DNA of 64,000 nt from Streptomyces qinzhouensis (lineage in GTDB: Bacteria > Actinomycetota > Actinomycetes > Streptomycetales > Streptomycetaceae). Position numbers and translations under genes: made by a program. The notes beneath the pieces are model-generated. The model did not search any database, was not told the DNA's origin, and saw only the letters and a list, made by a program, of their open reading frames with translations. Shown piece after piece: positions 17,096-25,373 of this stretch (within the stretch, counting starts at the first letter, position 1; every line of letters starts with the position of its first letter). Where the stretch lies: positions 992,001 to 1,056,000 of the forward strand of contig NZ_CP042266.1 of NCBI RefSeq assembly GCF_007856155.1. Reading direction: 5' to 3'.

Positions 17096-19654
17096 TTACG
17101 TCATCGCCGTGGTGGGCAGGTCGGTGGCGGTTGCGGGGCCGGCCGCGACCGGTGGGAGGGAGAGCACCATGGTGAGACCTCCGCCCGGGGTGTCCTCGGC
17201 GCTGAGCGTGGCTCCCATGGCTTCGGTGAATCCCCGGGCCACAGCCAGGCCGAGACCGGCTCCGGTGCCGCTCGGAGCGGATCCGTGGCGGGGGTAGGGG
17301 CCGAAGATGCGTTCCTTCGCCTCGTCGGGGACGCCGGGGCCGCGGTCCACGATGCGTACTTCGACGCGGTCGGCGATCGCGCCGGCCGACACCAGCACGG
17401 GCTCGTTCTCGGGGCTGTGGGTGACGGCGTTCTCGACGATATTGGCGACGGCGCGCTCCAGCAGGCCCGGGTCGACGCGGACCATGGGGAGGTTCTCCGG
17501 GATGTCGAGGACCACATGGGCATCCGGCAGACCGCCGACGGCCATCGGGATGACCTCGTCGAGGTCGATCTCGCGGATGAGCGGGGTGACCGCGCCGGTC
17601 TGCAGCCGGGACATGTCGAGGAGATTGCCCACCAGGTTGGTGAGGCGGTCGGCGCCGGCTTCGATGCCAGCCAGGAGTTCGGTCCGGTCCTCGTCGGACC
17701 ATTCGATGTCGTCGGAGCGCAGGGACGTCACCGACGCCTTGATACCGGCCAGCGGTGTGCGCAGGTCGTGGCTGACGGCGGCGAGCAGGGCGGTGCGGAT
17801 GCGGTTGCTCTCCACGAGTTCGCGGGCGTGTTCGGCCTCGCCGACCAGTCGTCGGTGGTCGAGCAGGCCCGCCGCCTGGGTGGCGAAGGCGGAGAGCACC
17901 CGGCGGTCCTCGGCGGGCAGGACCCGGCCCGACAGCGCGAGCGCCATGTGGTCGCTGATGGGTATGTCCACGTCCGCGTCCTCGGGCCGGATGAGCGGGC
18001 CGCCGTGGCGGCGGGGCTCCCCGACACTGCTGACGCGGGTCCACGGGCCGATGTCGCCTTCGCGTTCCAGGAGCACCACGGATTCCATGCCGAAGGTCTC
18101 CCGGACCCGTTCCAGCAGTGCGTCGAGGCTGGTCTCCCCGCTCAGGACGCTTCCTGCCAGGAAGGAGAGGGTTTCGGACTCGGCGCGCAGTCTTGCCGCC
18201 TGGTGGGTGCGGCGGGCGGCGACGTCGACCACCGAGGCGACGGAGACCGCCACTCCGACGAAGATCGTCAGGGCGACGATGTGCTCCGGGTCGGCGATGG
18301 TCAGTTGGTGCAGGGGCGGGGTGAAGTAGTAGTTGAGCAGCAGTGATCCGAGGGCGGCCGAGGCCAGGGCGGGGGCGAGTCCGCCGATCAGGGCGGCGGC
18401 CACGATCAGCGTCAGGAACAGCAGCACATCATTGGCGAGCCCGACGTCCGGGGCCGTGCTGTCGAGCAGGACGGTGAGGAGTACGGGGCCGAGGACGCCG
18501 ACGAACCAGCCCCAGAGGATCCGGGAGCGGCCGAGACGGGTGCCGCGGGTCATGGGCAGTCCGCGGCCTTTGGACACTTCGTCGTGGGTGACGATGTGGA
18601 CATCGAGATCGGGGCCGGACTCACGGGCGACCGTGGCACTGACCCCGGGACCGAAGACGTACTGCCAGGTTCTTCGACGGCTCACCCCGAGCACTATCTG
18701 GGTGGCGTTCACTCCCCGTGCGAAGTCGAGCAGGGCGGACGGGATGTCATCACCGATGACGTGGTGGAAGGTCCCGCCCAGACTCTCGACGAGGGCTCGC
18801 TGGTCGCCCAGTTCCTGGGGTGAGGCGGAGGTGAGTCCGTCGCTGCGGGTGATGTAGACGGCGATGACCTCGCCGCCGGCGCCCTTGTCGGCCAGCCGGA
18901 CGGCACGCCGGATGAGCGCGCGTCCCTCGGGGCCGCCGGTGAGGCCGACGACGATACGTTCCCGGGCCTGCCAGGTGTGGTGGATGTCGTGTTCGGCCCG
19001 GTAGGCGCGGAGGTGCTCGTCGACGTGGTCCGCCACCCAGAGCAGGGCCAGTTCGCGCAGTGCGGTCAGATTGCCGGGGCGGAAGTAGTTGGCGAGTGCG
19101 GCGTCGACCTTGTCGGGCTGGTAGATGTTGCCGTGGGCCATGCGGCGGCGCAGAGCCTGCGGGGCCATGTCGACCAGTTCGATCTGGTCGGCCCGGCGGA
19201 CCACCTCGTCGGGGACGGTCTCCCGCTGGCGGACGCCGGTGATGGTGGCGACGACATCACCGAGGGATTCCAGGTGCTGGATGTTCACATTGGAGACGAC
19301 ATCGATGCCGGCGTCGAGGAGTTCTTCGATGTCCTGCCAGCGTTTGGCGTTCCGGGAGCCCGGGATGTTGGTGTGTGCCAGCTCGTCGACGAGGGCCACG
19401 GCAGGCTTGCGCAGGAGCAGGGCGTCCACGTCCATCTCCGTGAAGGTCGTGCCCCGGTACTCCATCTCACGGCGCGGGATCTGTTCCAGACCGTGCAGCA
19501 TCACCTCGGTCCGGGGGCGTTTGTGGTGTTCCACGAAGGCGACCACGCAGTCGGTACCGCGCTCGATCCGTCGGTGCGCCTCGGAGAGCATCGCGTACGT
19601 CTTTCCGACGCCGGGTGCCGCTCCGAGGTAGATCCGCAGCTTGCCGCGTTTCAT
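17096..19654 (-). CDS. kdpD: Osmosensitive K+ sensor kinase KdpD
   Basis: 852 residues in KdpD order: the N-terminal KdpD domain with Walker A GAAPGVGKT (11-19) and VDELAHTNIPGSRN, a USP domain (IVVGLTGGPEGRALIRRA, then IVLGVSRRRTWQYVFGPG), four membrane helices, a GAF-like region, and a histidine kinase with the phosphorylated His in SHDLRTPLAG (about 629), N-box NIVENAVTH and G-box GTGAGLGLAVARG. It phosphorylates KdpE when K+ is limiting. The ATG at 19654 is preferred because AAGGA lies 8 nt upstream. The kdpFABC pump genes are absent from the window. Confidence 0.95.
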   Translation of the reverse strand: MKRGKLRIYLGAAPGVGKTYAMLSEAHRRIERGTDCVVAFVEHHKRPRTEVMLHGLEQIPRREMEYRGTTFTEMDVDALLLRKPAVALVDELAHTNIPGSRNAKRWQDIEELLDAGIDVVSNVNIQHLESLGDVVATITGVRQRETVPDEVVRRADQIELVDMAPQALRRRMAHGNIYQPDKVDAALANYFRPGNLTALRELALLWVADHVDEHLRAYRAEHDIHHTWQARERIVVGLTGGPEGRALIRRAVRLADKGAGGEVIAVYITRSDGLTSASPQELGDQRALVESLGGTFHHVIGDDIPSALLDFARGVNATQIVLGVSRRRTWQYVFGPGVSATVARESGPDLDVHIVTHDEVSKGRGLPMTRGTRLGRSRILWGWFVGVLGPVLLTVLLDSTAPDVGLANDVLLFLTLIVAAALIGGLAPALASAALGSLLLNYYFTPPLHQLTIADPEHIVALTIFVGVAVSVASVVDVAARRTHQAARLRAESETLSFLAGSVLSGETSLDALLERVRETFGMESVVLLEREGDIGPWTRVSSVGEPRRHGGPLIRPEDADVDIPISDHMALALSGRVLPAEDRRVLSAFATQAAGLLDHRRLVGEAEHARELVESNRIRTALLAAVSHDLRTPLAGIKASVTSLRSDDIEWSDEDRTELLAGIEAGADRLTNLVGNLLDMSRLQTGAVTPLIREIDLDEVIPMAVGGLPDAHVVLDIPENLPMVRVDPGLLERAVANIVENAVTHSPENEPVLVSAGAIADRVEVRIVDRGPGVPDEAKERIFGPYPRHGSAPSGTGAGLGLAVARGFTEAMGATLSAEDTPGGGLTMVLSLPPVAAGPATATDLPTTAMT

Positions 19655-19715
19655 CTTCCGGTCCTTGTGTCGAGCGGCGGTTGCCGCGGCTCCCGCGGGA
19701 GTGGGTTGCACGGCC

Positions 19716-20399
19716 TCAGACGTCGAAGCGATATCCCATGCCGGGGAAGGTGATGAGGTGCCGGGGGCGCGCGGGGTCCCGTTCGAGTTTGCGCCTCAGC
19801 CGTGCCATGTAGACGCGGAGATAGTTGGTCTGTTCGCTCGCGGACTCCCCCCATACCTCCTGGAGCAGTTCCTCCTGGCCGACGAGCCGTCCCCGGTTCC
19901 GTACCAGGACCTCCAGGAGCTGCCACTCGGTCGGGGTGAGGCGGATGTCGGTTCCCTGTCGCACGACTCTCTTCGCCGGCAGATCCACCGTGAAGTCCTC
20001 GGTCACGATCAGTCGGATGTCGTCGACCGGTGCTGCCCTCTCCGCCCGGCGGGCCGCTGCCCGGAGCCGGGCCACGAGTTCGTCCATGCCGTACGGCTTG
20101 GTGAGGTAGTCGTCCGCGCCCGCGTCCAGCGCCTCGATCTTCTCCTCGGAGGTCTGCCGGGCCGAGACGACGATGATCGGCACCCGGCTCCAGCCCCGGA
20201 GACGTCTGATCACCTCGAGGCCGTCGATATCGGGCAGTCCGAGATCCAGCAGGACGACATCGGGAGAGTCGTCGGCGGCGAGCCGGAGGGCCGTCACTCC
20301 GTCGGGCGCGGCGTCCACCTCGTACCGGCGTGCTCGCAGGTTGAGCTCAAGAGCCCGTACGAGCTGAGGTTCGTCCTCCACCACCAGCACCCTCGTCAC
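19716..20399 (-). CDS. kdpE: Response regulator KdpE
   Basis: 227 residues. The receiver domain has VVEDE at the start, the phosphorylated Asp52 in LLDLGLPDIDG and the Lys of LTKPYGMDE; the OmpR-type winged helix follows (LTPTEWQLLEVLVRNRGRLV, ending TFPGMGYRFDV). It activates kdp transcription. The start is GTG at 20399. Here kdpE precedes kdpD, 61 nt apart, the reverse of the usual order, and no pump operon adjoins. Its target must lie elsewhere or be different. Confidence 0.95.
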   Translation of the reverse strand: MTRVLVVEDEPQLVRALELNLRARRYEVDAAPDGVTALRLAADDSPDVVLLDLGLPDIDGLEVIRRLRGWSRVPIIVVSARQTSEEKIEALDAGADDYLTKPYGMDELVARLRAAARRAERAAPVDDIRLIVTEDFTVDLPAKRVVRQGTDIRLTPTEWQLLEVLVRNRGRLVGQEELLQEVWGESASEQTNYLRVYMARLRRKLERDPARPRHLITFPGMGYRFDV

Positions 20400-20848
20400 C
20401 GGTCCACCGCCTTTCTGTTCACGCGAGCCCCACCATGGCCCCGCCACCGGTCTCTCCACCTTCCGCACATGACGCCCGTCGCGCAGGAGAGCCCCCTTGA
20501 GGCAATCGCCAACCCCGTGCCGTCCGCATGTCCTTGACGTTCCCCATACGGACTTCGGCGCGTCTTTGACGGCTCTCCTACGCGGACCCCCGGATGGCCG
20601 TCACGGCCCGCCTCTCCGAACTGTCACGCGTCGGTGGGGGCGCATACGGACCCGTCCAAGGCGTGGCCCTGCTCCGCTCAATGCGCCGAAGTGCCTCGGT
20701 TCACGGACGTGCCCCTCGCCGTTTCGCGTGTCACGAGCCGTGCTCTCTCGTTGGCCGTGGTGCGGTGGGTCCGCCCGGCCGGGGGCAGGGCCGGTACCGG
20801 CGGCAGGATCACCGTCCCCCGGCGAACACCAGCAAAAAGGGAGAGGTC
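20400..20848. other. Divergent intergenic region kdpE / chaplin-like gene
   Basis: 449 nt with promoters expected for both directions. TTGACG-like hexamers occur at 20533 and about 20567, but I see no well-spaced -10. No gene is recognised. Confidence 0.4.
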
Positions 20849-21160
20849 ATGGGCGATTCCGCACAGAGCTGGAGCGTGACATCAGGACGCGGTGGCGCGA
20901 GAGCCGCCCTGCTCGGCGCGGTGGCCGGGGTCGCCCTGCTGCCGGCGGTCGGGGCCGCCCACGCGAGCGTCATCGGAGTCGGAAACCCCGCGTTCGGCAA
21001 CACCTGTGCCAATCTGGGCGGCGCCCGCACCGCGGGCAGCACGGTCGCCGGGAGCGGGCTGGCGAGCGGCAACCTGGCCGGTCTGCCGTTGAACCTGACG
21101 CGCAACCAGTGCGGCAACAGCGGCATCGTCTGTACCGCCGTGTTCCGGGCCCAATACTGA
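20849..21160 (+). CDS. Small secreted chaplin-like protein
   Basis: 103 residues. The N-terminus is basic, then ALLGAVAGVALLPAVGAAHA looks like a Sec signal with AxA cleavage. The mature part (about 65 residues) is rich in Gly, Asn, Ala and Ser and contains GNPAFGNTCAN and NQCGNSG, which resemble the chaplin repeat (NPAFGNTC); a third Cys is in GIVCTAV. Chaplins are amyloid-forming coat proteins, but this is not a canonical chaplin domain. The ATG at 20849 follows GGGAGAG. The TPR gene starts two bases after its stop. Confidence 0.65.
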   Translation: MGDSAQSWSVTSGRGGARAALLGAVAGVALLPAVGAAHASVIGVGNPAFGNTCANLGGARTAGSTVAGSGLASGNLAGLPLNLTRNQCGNSGIVCTAVFRAQY

Positions 21161-21162
21161 CG

Positions 21163-22440
21163 ATGAGGGGGCCGGGCGGGAAGCCGGACGGACGGACGGC
21201 GATGACGGCGGCGAGGGGTGTGCCGGTACGGGATCGGGCGGTGACCGAGCTGCTCGCCCTGAGCGGTCAGGCGGTCCCCCTGCTGCGGGAGTGGATGGCC
21301 GCCGAACCGGACTGCGGTGTCGCACGGGCCTTGCTGCTGCTGATGGTCGCCGACCGGCTCGACGACGCCACGCTCAAGGAGAGACTGTCGATCGCCTACC
21401 GGAGCGCCCTGGCCGCCGGAGAGCGCGAGACGAGCCTGGTCTACGGGGTGTTTCTCCATACGCACCGGCAGTACCGGATGACGGCCGACCATCTCGTCGC
21501 GCACTTCGCCCGCTGGCCCGCCGACGAGACGGCCGGACTCATGCTGGACGCCTTCTCCTCCTGCGGGGACGCCGCCTACCGTGCGTACGGTGATGCCCTG
21601 GTGGAGGAGCACGCCGCACTCGCCGGTCCCGACAACTGGCCGTGGACGAGCTGGCTGGCCGCGACCCGGGCGGAACAGGGCCGCGCCCGGGAGGCGTACG
21701 ACCTGGCCGTGCGCGCCCTGGACCTGTACCCGCGCTCCGGTACGGCCGCCCATGCGCTGGCCCACGCCGAGCACGAGCTCGGTACCGGCCCGTTGTCCGT
21801 CGACTTCCTCGACCAGTGGCTCGCGGTGGATCCGCAGGCGATTCAGGTACGGCATCTGAACTGGCACGCGGCTCTGCACTCCATCGCCCGCGGTGACTTC
21901 CCCGATGCCCGGCGCCGGGCGGATACGGCACTGGCCCGTTCGGACGTCGGCATGCGCGCCGCGACGAACTGGCGGCTGCTGCTCGTCGGCCAGACCCCCG
22001 CGGGCCGAAGCGACCCGGCGCACGTACGGGAACTCCTCGCCGCACCGGGTGGCACGGCGGAGGTGTTCCACACCTTCAACCTCGCCCTCGCCCTGGCGGT
22101 GGAGGCCGCGACCGATGATCTGCAGGCACTCGCGGGCCGAGTCGCGGCCGACGACCGCCCCGACTTCCGCGATGTCCTCGCCCCGGTCGTCCGCGCGCTG
22201 GCACATGTCACCGCGGGCCGCCCTCGCGAGGCCGCCGATCTGCTGAACGCCTTGGGCGAGAGGGTGGAACGGATCGGCGGAGTACGCGTGGAACGCGAGA
22301 TCGTCCAGGACACCCTCGCCCGAGCCCTCGTCGACGCGGGCGAACCCGAACGCGCCGCGACCCTGCTCCACCACCGCACCACCGCCCGTCGGCAGCACAG
22401 CTATGAACGGCTCCTTCTCACCCCCGCGCCCGCCGGATGA
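21163..22440 (+). CDS. TPR protein, TTC38-like
   Basis: About 425 residues of helical repeats without membrane segments. The stretches EREASLVYG-like, DHLVAHFARWP, PWTSWLAATRAEQGRAREAY and HALAHAEHELG resemble the TTC38 group of tetratricopeptide proteins. Their function in bacteria is unknown. The start is uncertain: ATG 21163 is next to the preceding stop, ATG 21202 has GGACGG upstream. No paired enzyme is evident, so the link with the chaplin-like protein rests on adjacency alone. Confidence 0.75.
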   Translation: MRGPGGKPDGRTAMTAARGVPVRDRAVTELLALSGQAVPLLREWMAAEPDCGVARALLLLMVADRLDDATLKERLSIAYRSALAAGERETSLVYGVFLHTHRQYRMTADHLVAHFARWPADETAGLMLDAFSSCGDAAYRAYGDALVEEHAALAGPDNWPWTSWLAATRAEQGRAREAYDLAVRALDLYPRSGTAAHALAHAEHELGTGPLSVDFLDQWLAVDPQAIQVRHLNWHAALHSIARGDFPDARRRADTALARSDVGMRAATNWRLLLVGQTPAGRSDPAHVRELLAAPGGTAEVFHTFNLALALAVEAATDDLQALAGRVAADDRPDFRDVLAPVVRALAHVTAGRPREAADLLNALGERVERIGGVRVEREIVQDTLARALVDAGEPERAATLLHHRTTARRQHSYERLLLTPAPAG

Positions 22441-22590
22441 CGGCATGAGGATCGGGGTATTTCTTCTGATGTCCCCGCGGCCGGTCCCGACCGGGTTCAC
22501 CCGGGGCCGTGCGCACCGTTTTTCACCGATTGGCCCGTAGCAGGGCCGGGACCGATCCGTGGACGAGCCGATCCCTGGGGGTTCGAGGCC

Positions 22591-23994
22591 ATGGCACGCA
22601 AGCAGCCCAATCGTCTCCTCGCCGCCCTGCTCGGTGAGGCCGCCTGGAGTGCGGCGGAGCTGGCCCGGGCGGTCAACGAAAGCGGCAGACCCGCGGGGCT
22701 GCCCCTGTGCTACGGCCGGACCTCGGTCGCCCGCTGGCTGACCGGCTCCCGTCCCGAGCCGCCCGTTCCCGATCTGGTCGCCGCCGTACTGAGCCGCCGT
22801 ACGGGACGTCTTGTCACCGCGGATCAAACCGGTCTCACACTCCCCGGGCAGGCGACCGCGGTCCCCGTGGTTCCGGGCGGGACGGCGTCCGGCGAGGCCG
22901 CGGACCGGCTCATCTCCCTGAGCCGGTCCGATGTCGACCCGGTACGGCGCGTGCCCTTGGTGAACTCCTCGTACAGCCTGGCCCCCGACACCGCGCCGGC
23001 CTGGAAACCCCGGCGCCCCCGGCACGGACGATTACGCGGCCCGGGCACCCGGTCGATGCCCGAGCAGGTCCTGCCCCTGCGGGAGATGTCCCAGGTCTTC
23101 GCCGACCTCATGGAACGCCGAGGCGGCGCGCACGCGCGCTCCGCCCTGGTCGCCTACCTCACCGACGATGTCAGCCACCTTCTGATCACACCCATGGGGT
23201 GTGCCGTTCGCCGAGAAGTGTTCACCTCCGCGGCCGAGCTCACTCATCAACTGGCCCGTATGACCATGGACGCCGGATATCCCGGCCTCGCGCAGCGGTA
23301 CTTCACCACTGCCCTGGGCCTGGCCCAGGAGGCGGACGACCGCCGCATCTACGCGATCACCCTGCGCGCCATGAGTCTTCAGGCCCTGCACCTGGGATTC
23401 CACCAGCACGCGTGGCAACTCGCCGACACCGCGACGGCAACGGCGGGACCCTCAACCGATCCATCGACCCTCGCCTTCCTCCTGAGTCAGCGGGCTGTCG
23501 CTCATGCCCGCACCCGGCACCACCGGCAAGCGATCAGCGACCTCGTGACCGCCGAAGCACGGTACGAGGGCGCCACGAGTTCCGCCGGGCCGTTCGATTC
23601 CTATCCGCGAGCAGGCCTCGATTTCCAGCGCGGCCTGGCCCTGCACGCGTTGGGCGACTCGGCTCAGGCCGTAGAGGCCCTCACGGCCTCGGTCGCCGCC
23701 CGTGCCGGTGACCGCCACCGGCCCAGTGCGCTGTCACATGCCCGGCTCGCCGCGGTACTGCTGTCCCTGGGGCGTCTGGAGGAGTCCTGCCTGCACTGGC
23801 ACGCGTTCCTCGATCACTACCCGAAACTACGCCTGGCACCGGCGGACCAGGCGTTCTGGCATCTGCGGAAGTCCCTCCGGAACTTCCGCAGTCAACCGCA
23901 GGCCGCCATGGTCCTCCACCGCGCACGCGGCGTACTCAGGACGAAGGCCACACCTTCGGCGAGAGCGCGGTCAGCCCGCCGGGATCTGGTCTGA
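22591..23994 (+). CDS. TPR-type transcriptional regulator with a TTA codon
   Basis: 467 residues. The N-terminus is an XRE-like HTH of the Streptomyces type (RTSVARWLTGSRPEPPVPDL); the C-terminal 300 residues are TPR helices (YFTTALGLAQEADDRRIYAI, SQRAVAHARTRHHRQAISDL). Such proteins often regulate development or secondary metabolism. Leu148 is encoded by TTA (23032-23034), so translation should depend on the bldA tRNA and rise late in development. The ATG at 22591 follows a GGGGGTTCGAGG stretch. Confidence 0.8.
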   Translation: MARKQPNRLLAALLGEAAWSAAELARAVNESGRPAGLPLCYGRTSVARWLTGSRPEPPVPDLVAAVLSRRTGRLVTADQTGLTLPGQATAVPVVPGGTASGEAADRLISLSRSDVDPVRRVPLVNSSYSLAPDTAPAWKPRRPRHGRLRGPGTRSMPEQVLPLREMSQVFADLMERRGGAHARSALVAYLTDDVSHLLITPMGCAVRREVFTSAAELTHQLARMTMDAGYPGLAQRYFTTALGLAQEADDRRIYAITLRAMSLQALHLGFHQHAWQLADTATATAGPSTDPSTLAFLLSQRAVAHARTRHHRQAISDLVTAEARYEGATSSAGPFDSYPRAGLDFQRGLALHALGDSAQAVEALTASVAARAGDRHRPSALSHARLAAVLLSLGRLEESCLHWHAFLDHYPKLRLAPADQAFWHLRKSLRNFRSQPQAAMVLHRARGVLRTKATPSARARSARRDLV

Positions 23995-24189
23995 CGGACC
24001 GCCTTCGTCCGGTTCGGTCCGGATGGCTCCCGCCCCCTCCGGCCGATCGGCCCGGCATCGTGTGATCCGGTCGCACGGCACGCCGTCGCGCCCTGCCCGG
24101 CACCTCACCTCCTCTCCGGGTTCCGAAACATCTCGGCAGAGCTTCCCCACCGCCTCAAGAGGGCTGAAGGCAAAAGGATCGTCCATGTC

Positions 24190-24231
24190 CAATATCTAGC
24201 GTGCTGCACCATGTGCACGCACTCGATATTG
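24190..24231. repeat. Two-part inverted repeat
   Basis: CAATATC (24190-24196) pairs with GATATTG (24225-24231), and inside it GCGTGC (24199-24204) pairs with GCACGC (24215-24220). A four-codon ATG frame ends within the left arm. It could be the end of the regulator transcript 200 nt downstream or a protein-binding site. Confidence 0.5.
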
Positions 24232-24368
24232 AGCACGAAAACCGAAGTCCACCTGAAGAACCGATTCACGTTTGGCCCATACGGGTAAGAGCAAATATTC
24301 GAAGAATACGCTATCTCCTTCCTCGGGTCGGCTGTGCCGCCGCACCGCGCTCCGGAGCGGGCGGCGAA

Positions 24369-24421
24369 CTCTGCTGGTCACCGAAATGAAGAATCTATTC
24401 TTCAGGCGGTGACCAGCAGAG
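24369..24421. repeat. Long imperfect hairpin
   Basis: CTCTGCTGGTCACCG (24369-24383) pairs with 24407-24421 over 15 bp. After a small internal loop TGAAGAAT (24387-24394) pairs with ATTCTTCA (24397-24404). The 53-nt structure is unusual in being AT-rich at its tip. It might be a terminator, a mobile-element end or an RNA element. Confidence 0.6.
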
Positions 24422-24776
24422 CTTCCCGGCCGACCGCACTCGTCGGGGTTTCGAACACTCCGAACAAGAGACCACCGACCTGGAGTACCAAATAAGCACA
24501 CCCCCGGGACCGGCTCACCGCACCCGGCGGCGCGCGACCACGCACATCATTAACTCGGGGTTTAATTGACAGGACGATTCTTTCCACCCCGCGGCAATGA
24601 CCACTCCCCCTAAACCCTGAAAGCGAAATCAAGGGGATACTTTTACAGATTCCCGGTGCGACACTGCGGCCATGATCCGCAGGCAAGGCAGCCCTGCCGC
24701 GCGGTCTTCGGGGAACGTATCCAGGGTGCGATTCCTTCGCCGCCGGCGATGGGGACCGCCATGACGGCCCGGCTTC

Positions 24777-25316
24777 GTGCCCGTGACGCACACGCGGAGC
24801 CCGCATCCGGGTGAATCCGCACCGAATCCGCCCGCGGACAGCGGGCGACGGGTGACTGCCGCCATAGCCTGCGACCGTTGCCCTGCCCGACCCAGCCGAA
24901 GGCGGCCCGCCCTGGACGCGACCGAGCTCCTGCCGATCATCGCCGTCCTCCTGGTGGTCACCGTGGAGTTCGGCGGCCACGCGCTGCTGCAGTTCATCAC
25001 CACCCGGCGCGGCACACTCACCCCCCTGCGTGAACAGTTCTTCCGCGCCGGGCACGCCCACGCCGGTGTCCTGCTGATCCTGTCCCTGGTCTACTTCCTC
25101 TATCTGCCGCGCGCCGAGTTCTCCTCCGGCGTCGAGTGGCTCTTCGGCATCCTGCTGCTGGTCGGCGCGCTCGCCCAGTCCGGCGGCTTCTTCCTGCACC
25201 TCGCCATCGGTACCGAAGGCCGCTCCTCCCCGGGCACCCATCTCACCCGGACCGGTGGCGTCCTCATCGCCGCGGCACTCATCGCACTGGCCGTCGGTCT
25301 CATCCAGAATCTCTGA
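24777..25316 (+). CDS. Small four-helix membrane protein
   Basis: Up to 179 residues. The conserved-looking part begins near residue 46 (LDATELLPIIAVLLVVTVEF) and has four hydrophobic helices, with HAHAGVLLILSLVYFLYLP and AQSGGFFLHLAIG between them. The first 45 residues are Arg/Pro-rich and may not be translated: a CTG at 24912 after AAGG, or GTG at 24852, are alternative starts. It is convergent with the C39-like gene, only 57 nt from its end. I recall similar Streptomyces proteins but no function. Confidence 0.7.
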   Translation: MPVTHTRSPHPGESAPNPPADSGRRVTAAIACDRCPARPSRRRPALDATELLPIIAVLLVVTVEFGGHALLQFITTRRGTLTPLREQFFRAGHAHAGVLLILSLVYFLYLPRAEFSSGVEWLFGILLLVGALAQSGGFFLHLAIGTEGRSSPGTHLTRTGGVLIAAALIALAVGLIQNL

Positions 25317-25373
25317 CCGGGCACCGCGGGGGCGGGTTCCACCGGATTCCCGGGCCATGGGGGCCGTATCCGC

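Larger units (their letters stand above)
23995..24776. other. AT-richer gene-free stretch with two hairpins
   Basis: This 780-nt interval is visibly poorer in G/C than its flanks between about 24,170 and 24,690. I find no frame with Streptomyces codon bias. It contains hairpins at 24190-24231 and 24369-24421 (listed) and a TTGACA at 24566 without a clear -10. It may be a remnant of inserted DNA or carry an untranslated RNA. Confidence 0.5.

Noticed and set aside
24196..24501. 101-codon minus-strand frame in the AT-richer stretch
   Set aside because: Codon use is unlike Streptomyces genes, it overlaps both hairpins and no motif is visible.
24402..24530. Minus-strand short frame ending GLLFGVFETPTSAVGREALLV, considered as a lasso-type precursor
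   Set aside because: A Gly and a Glu at ring distance are present, but there is no Thr at the -2 position, no ribosome site and no lasso maturation gene in the window.
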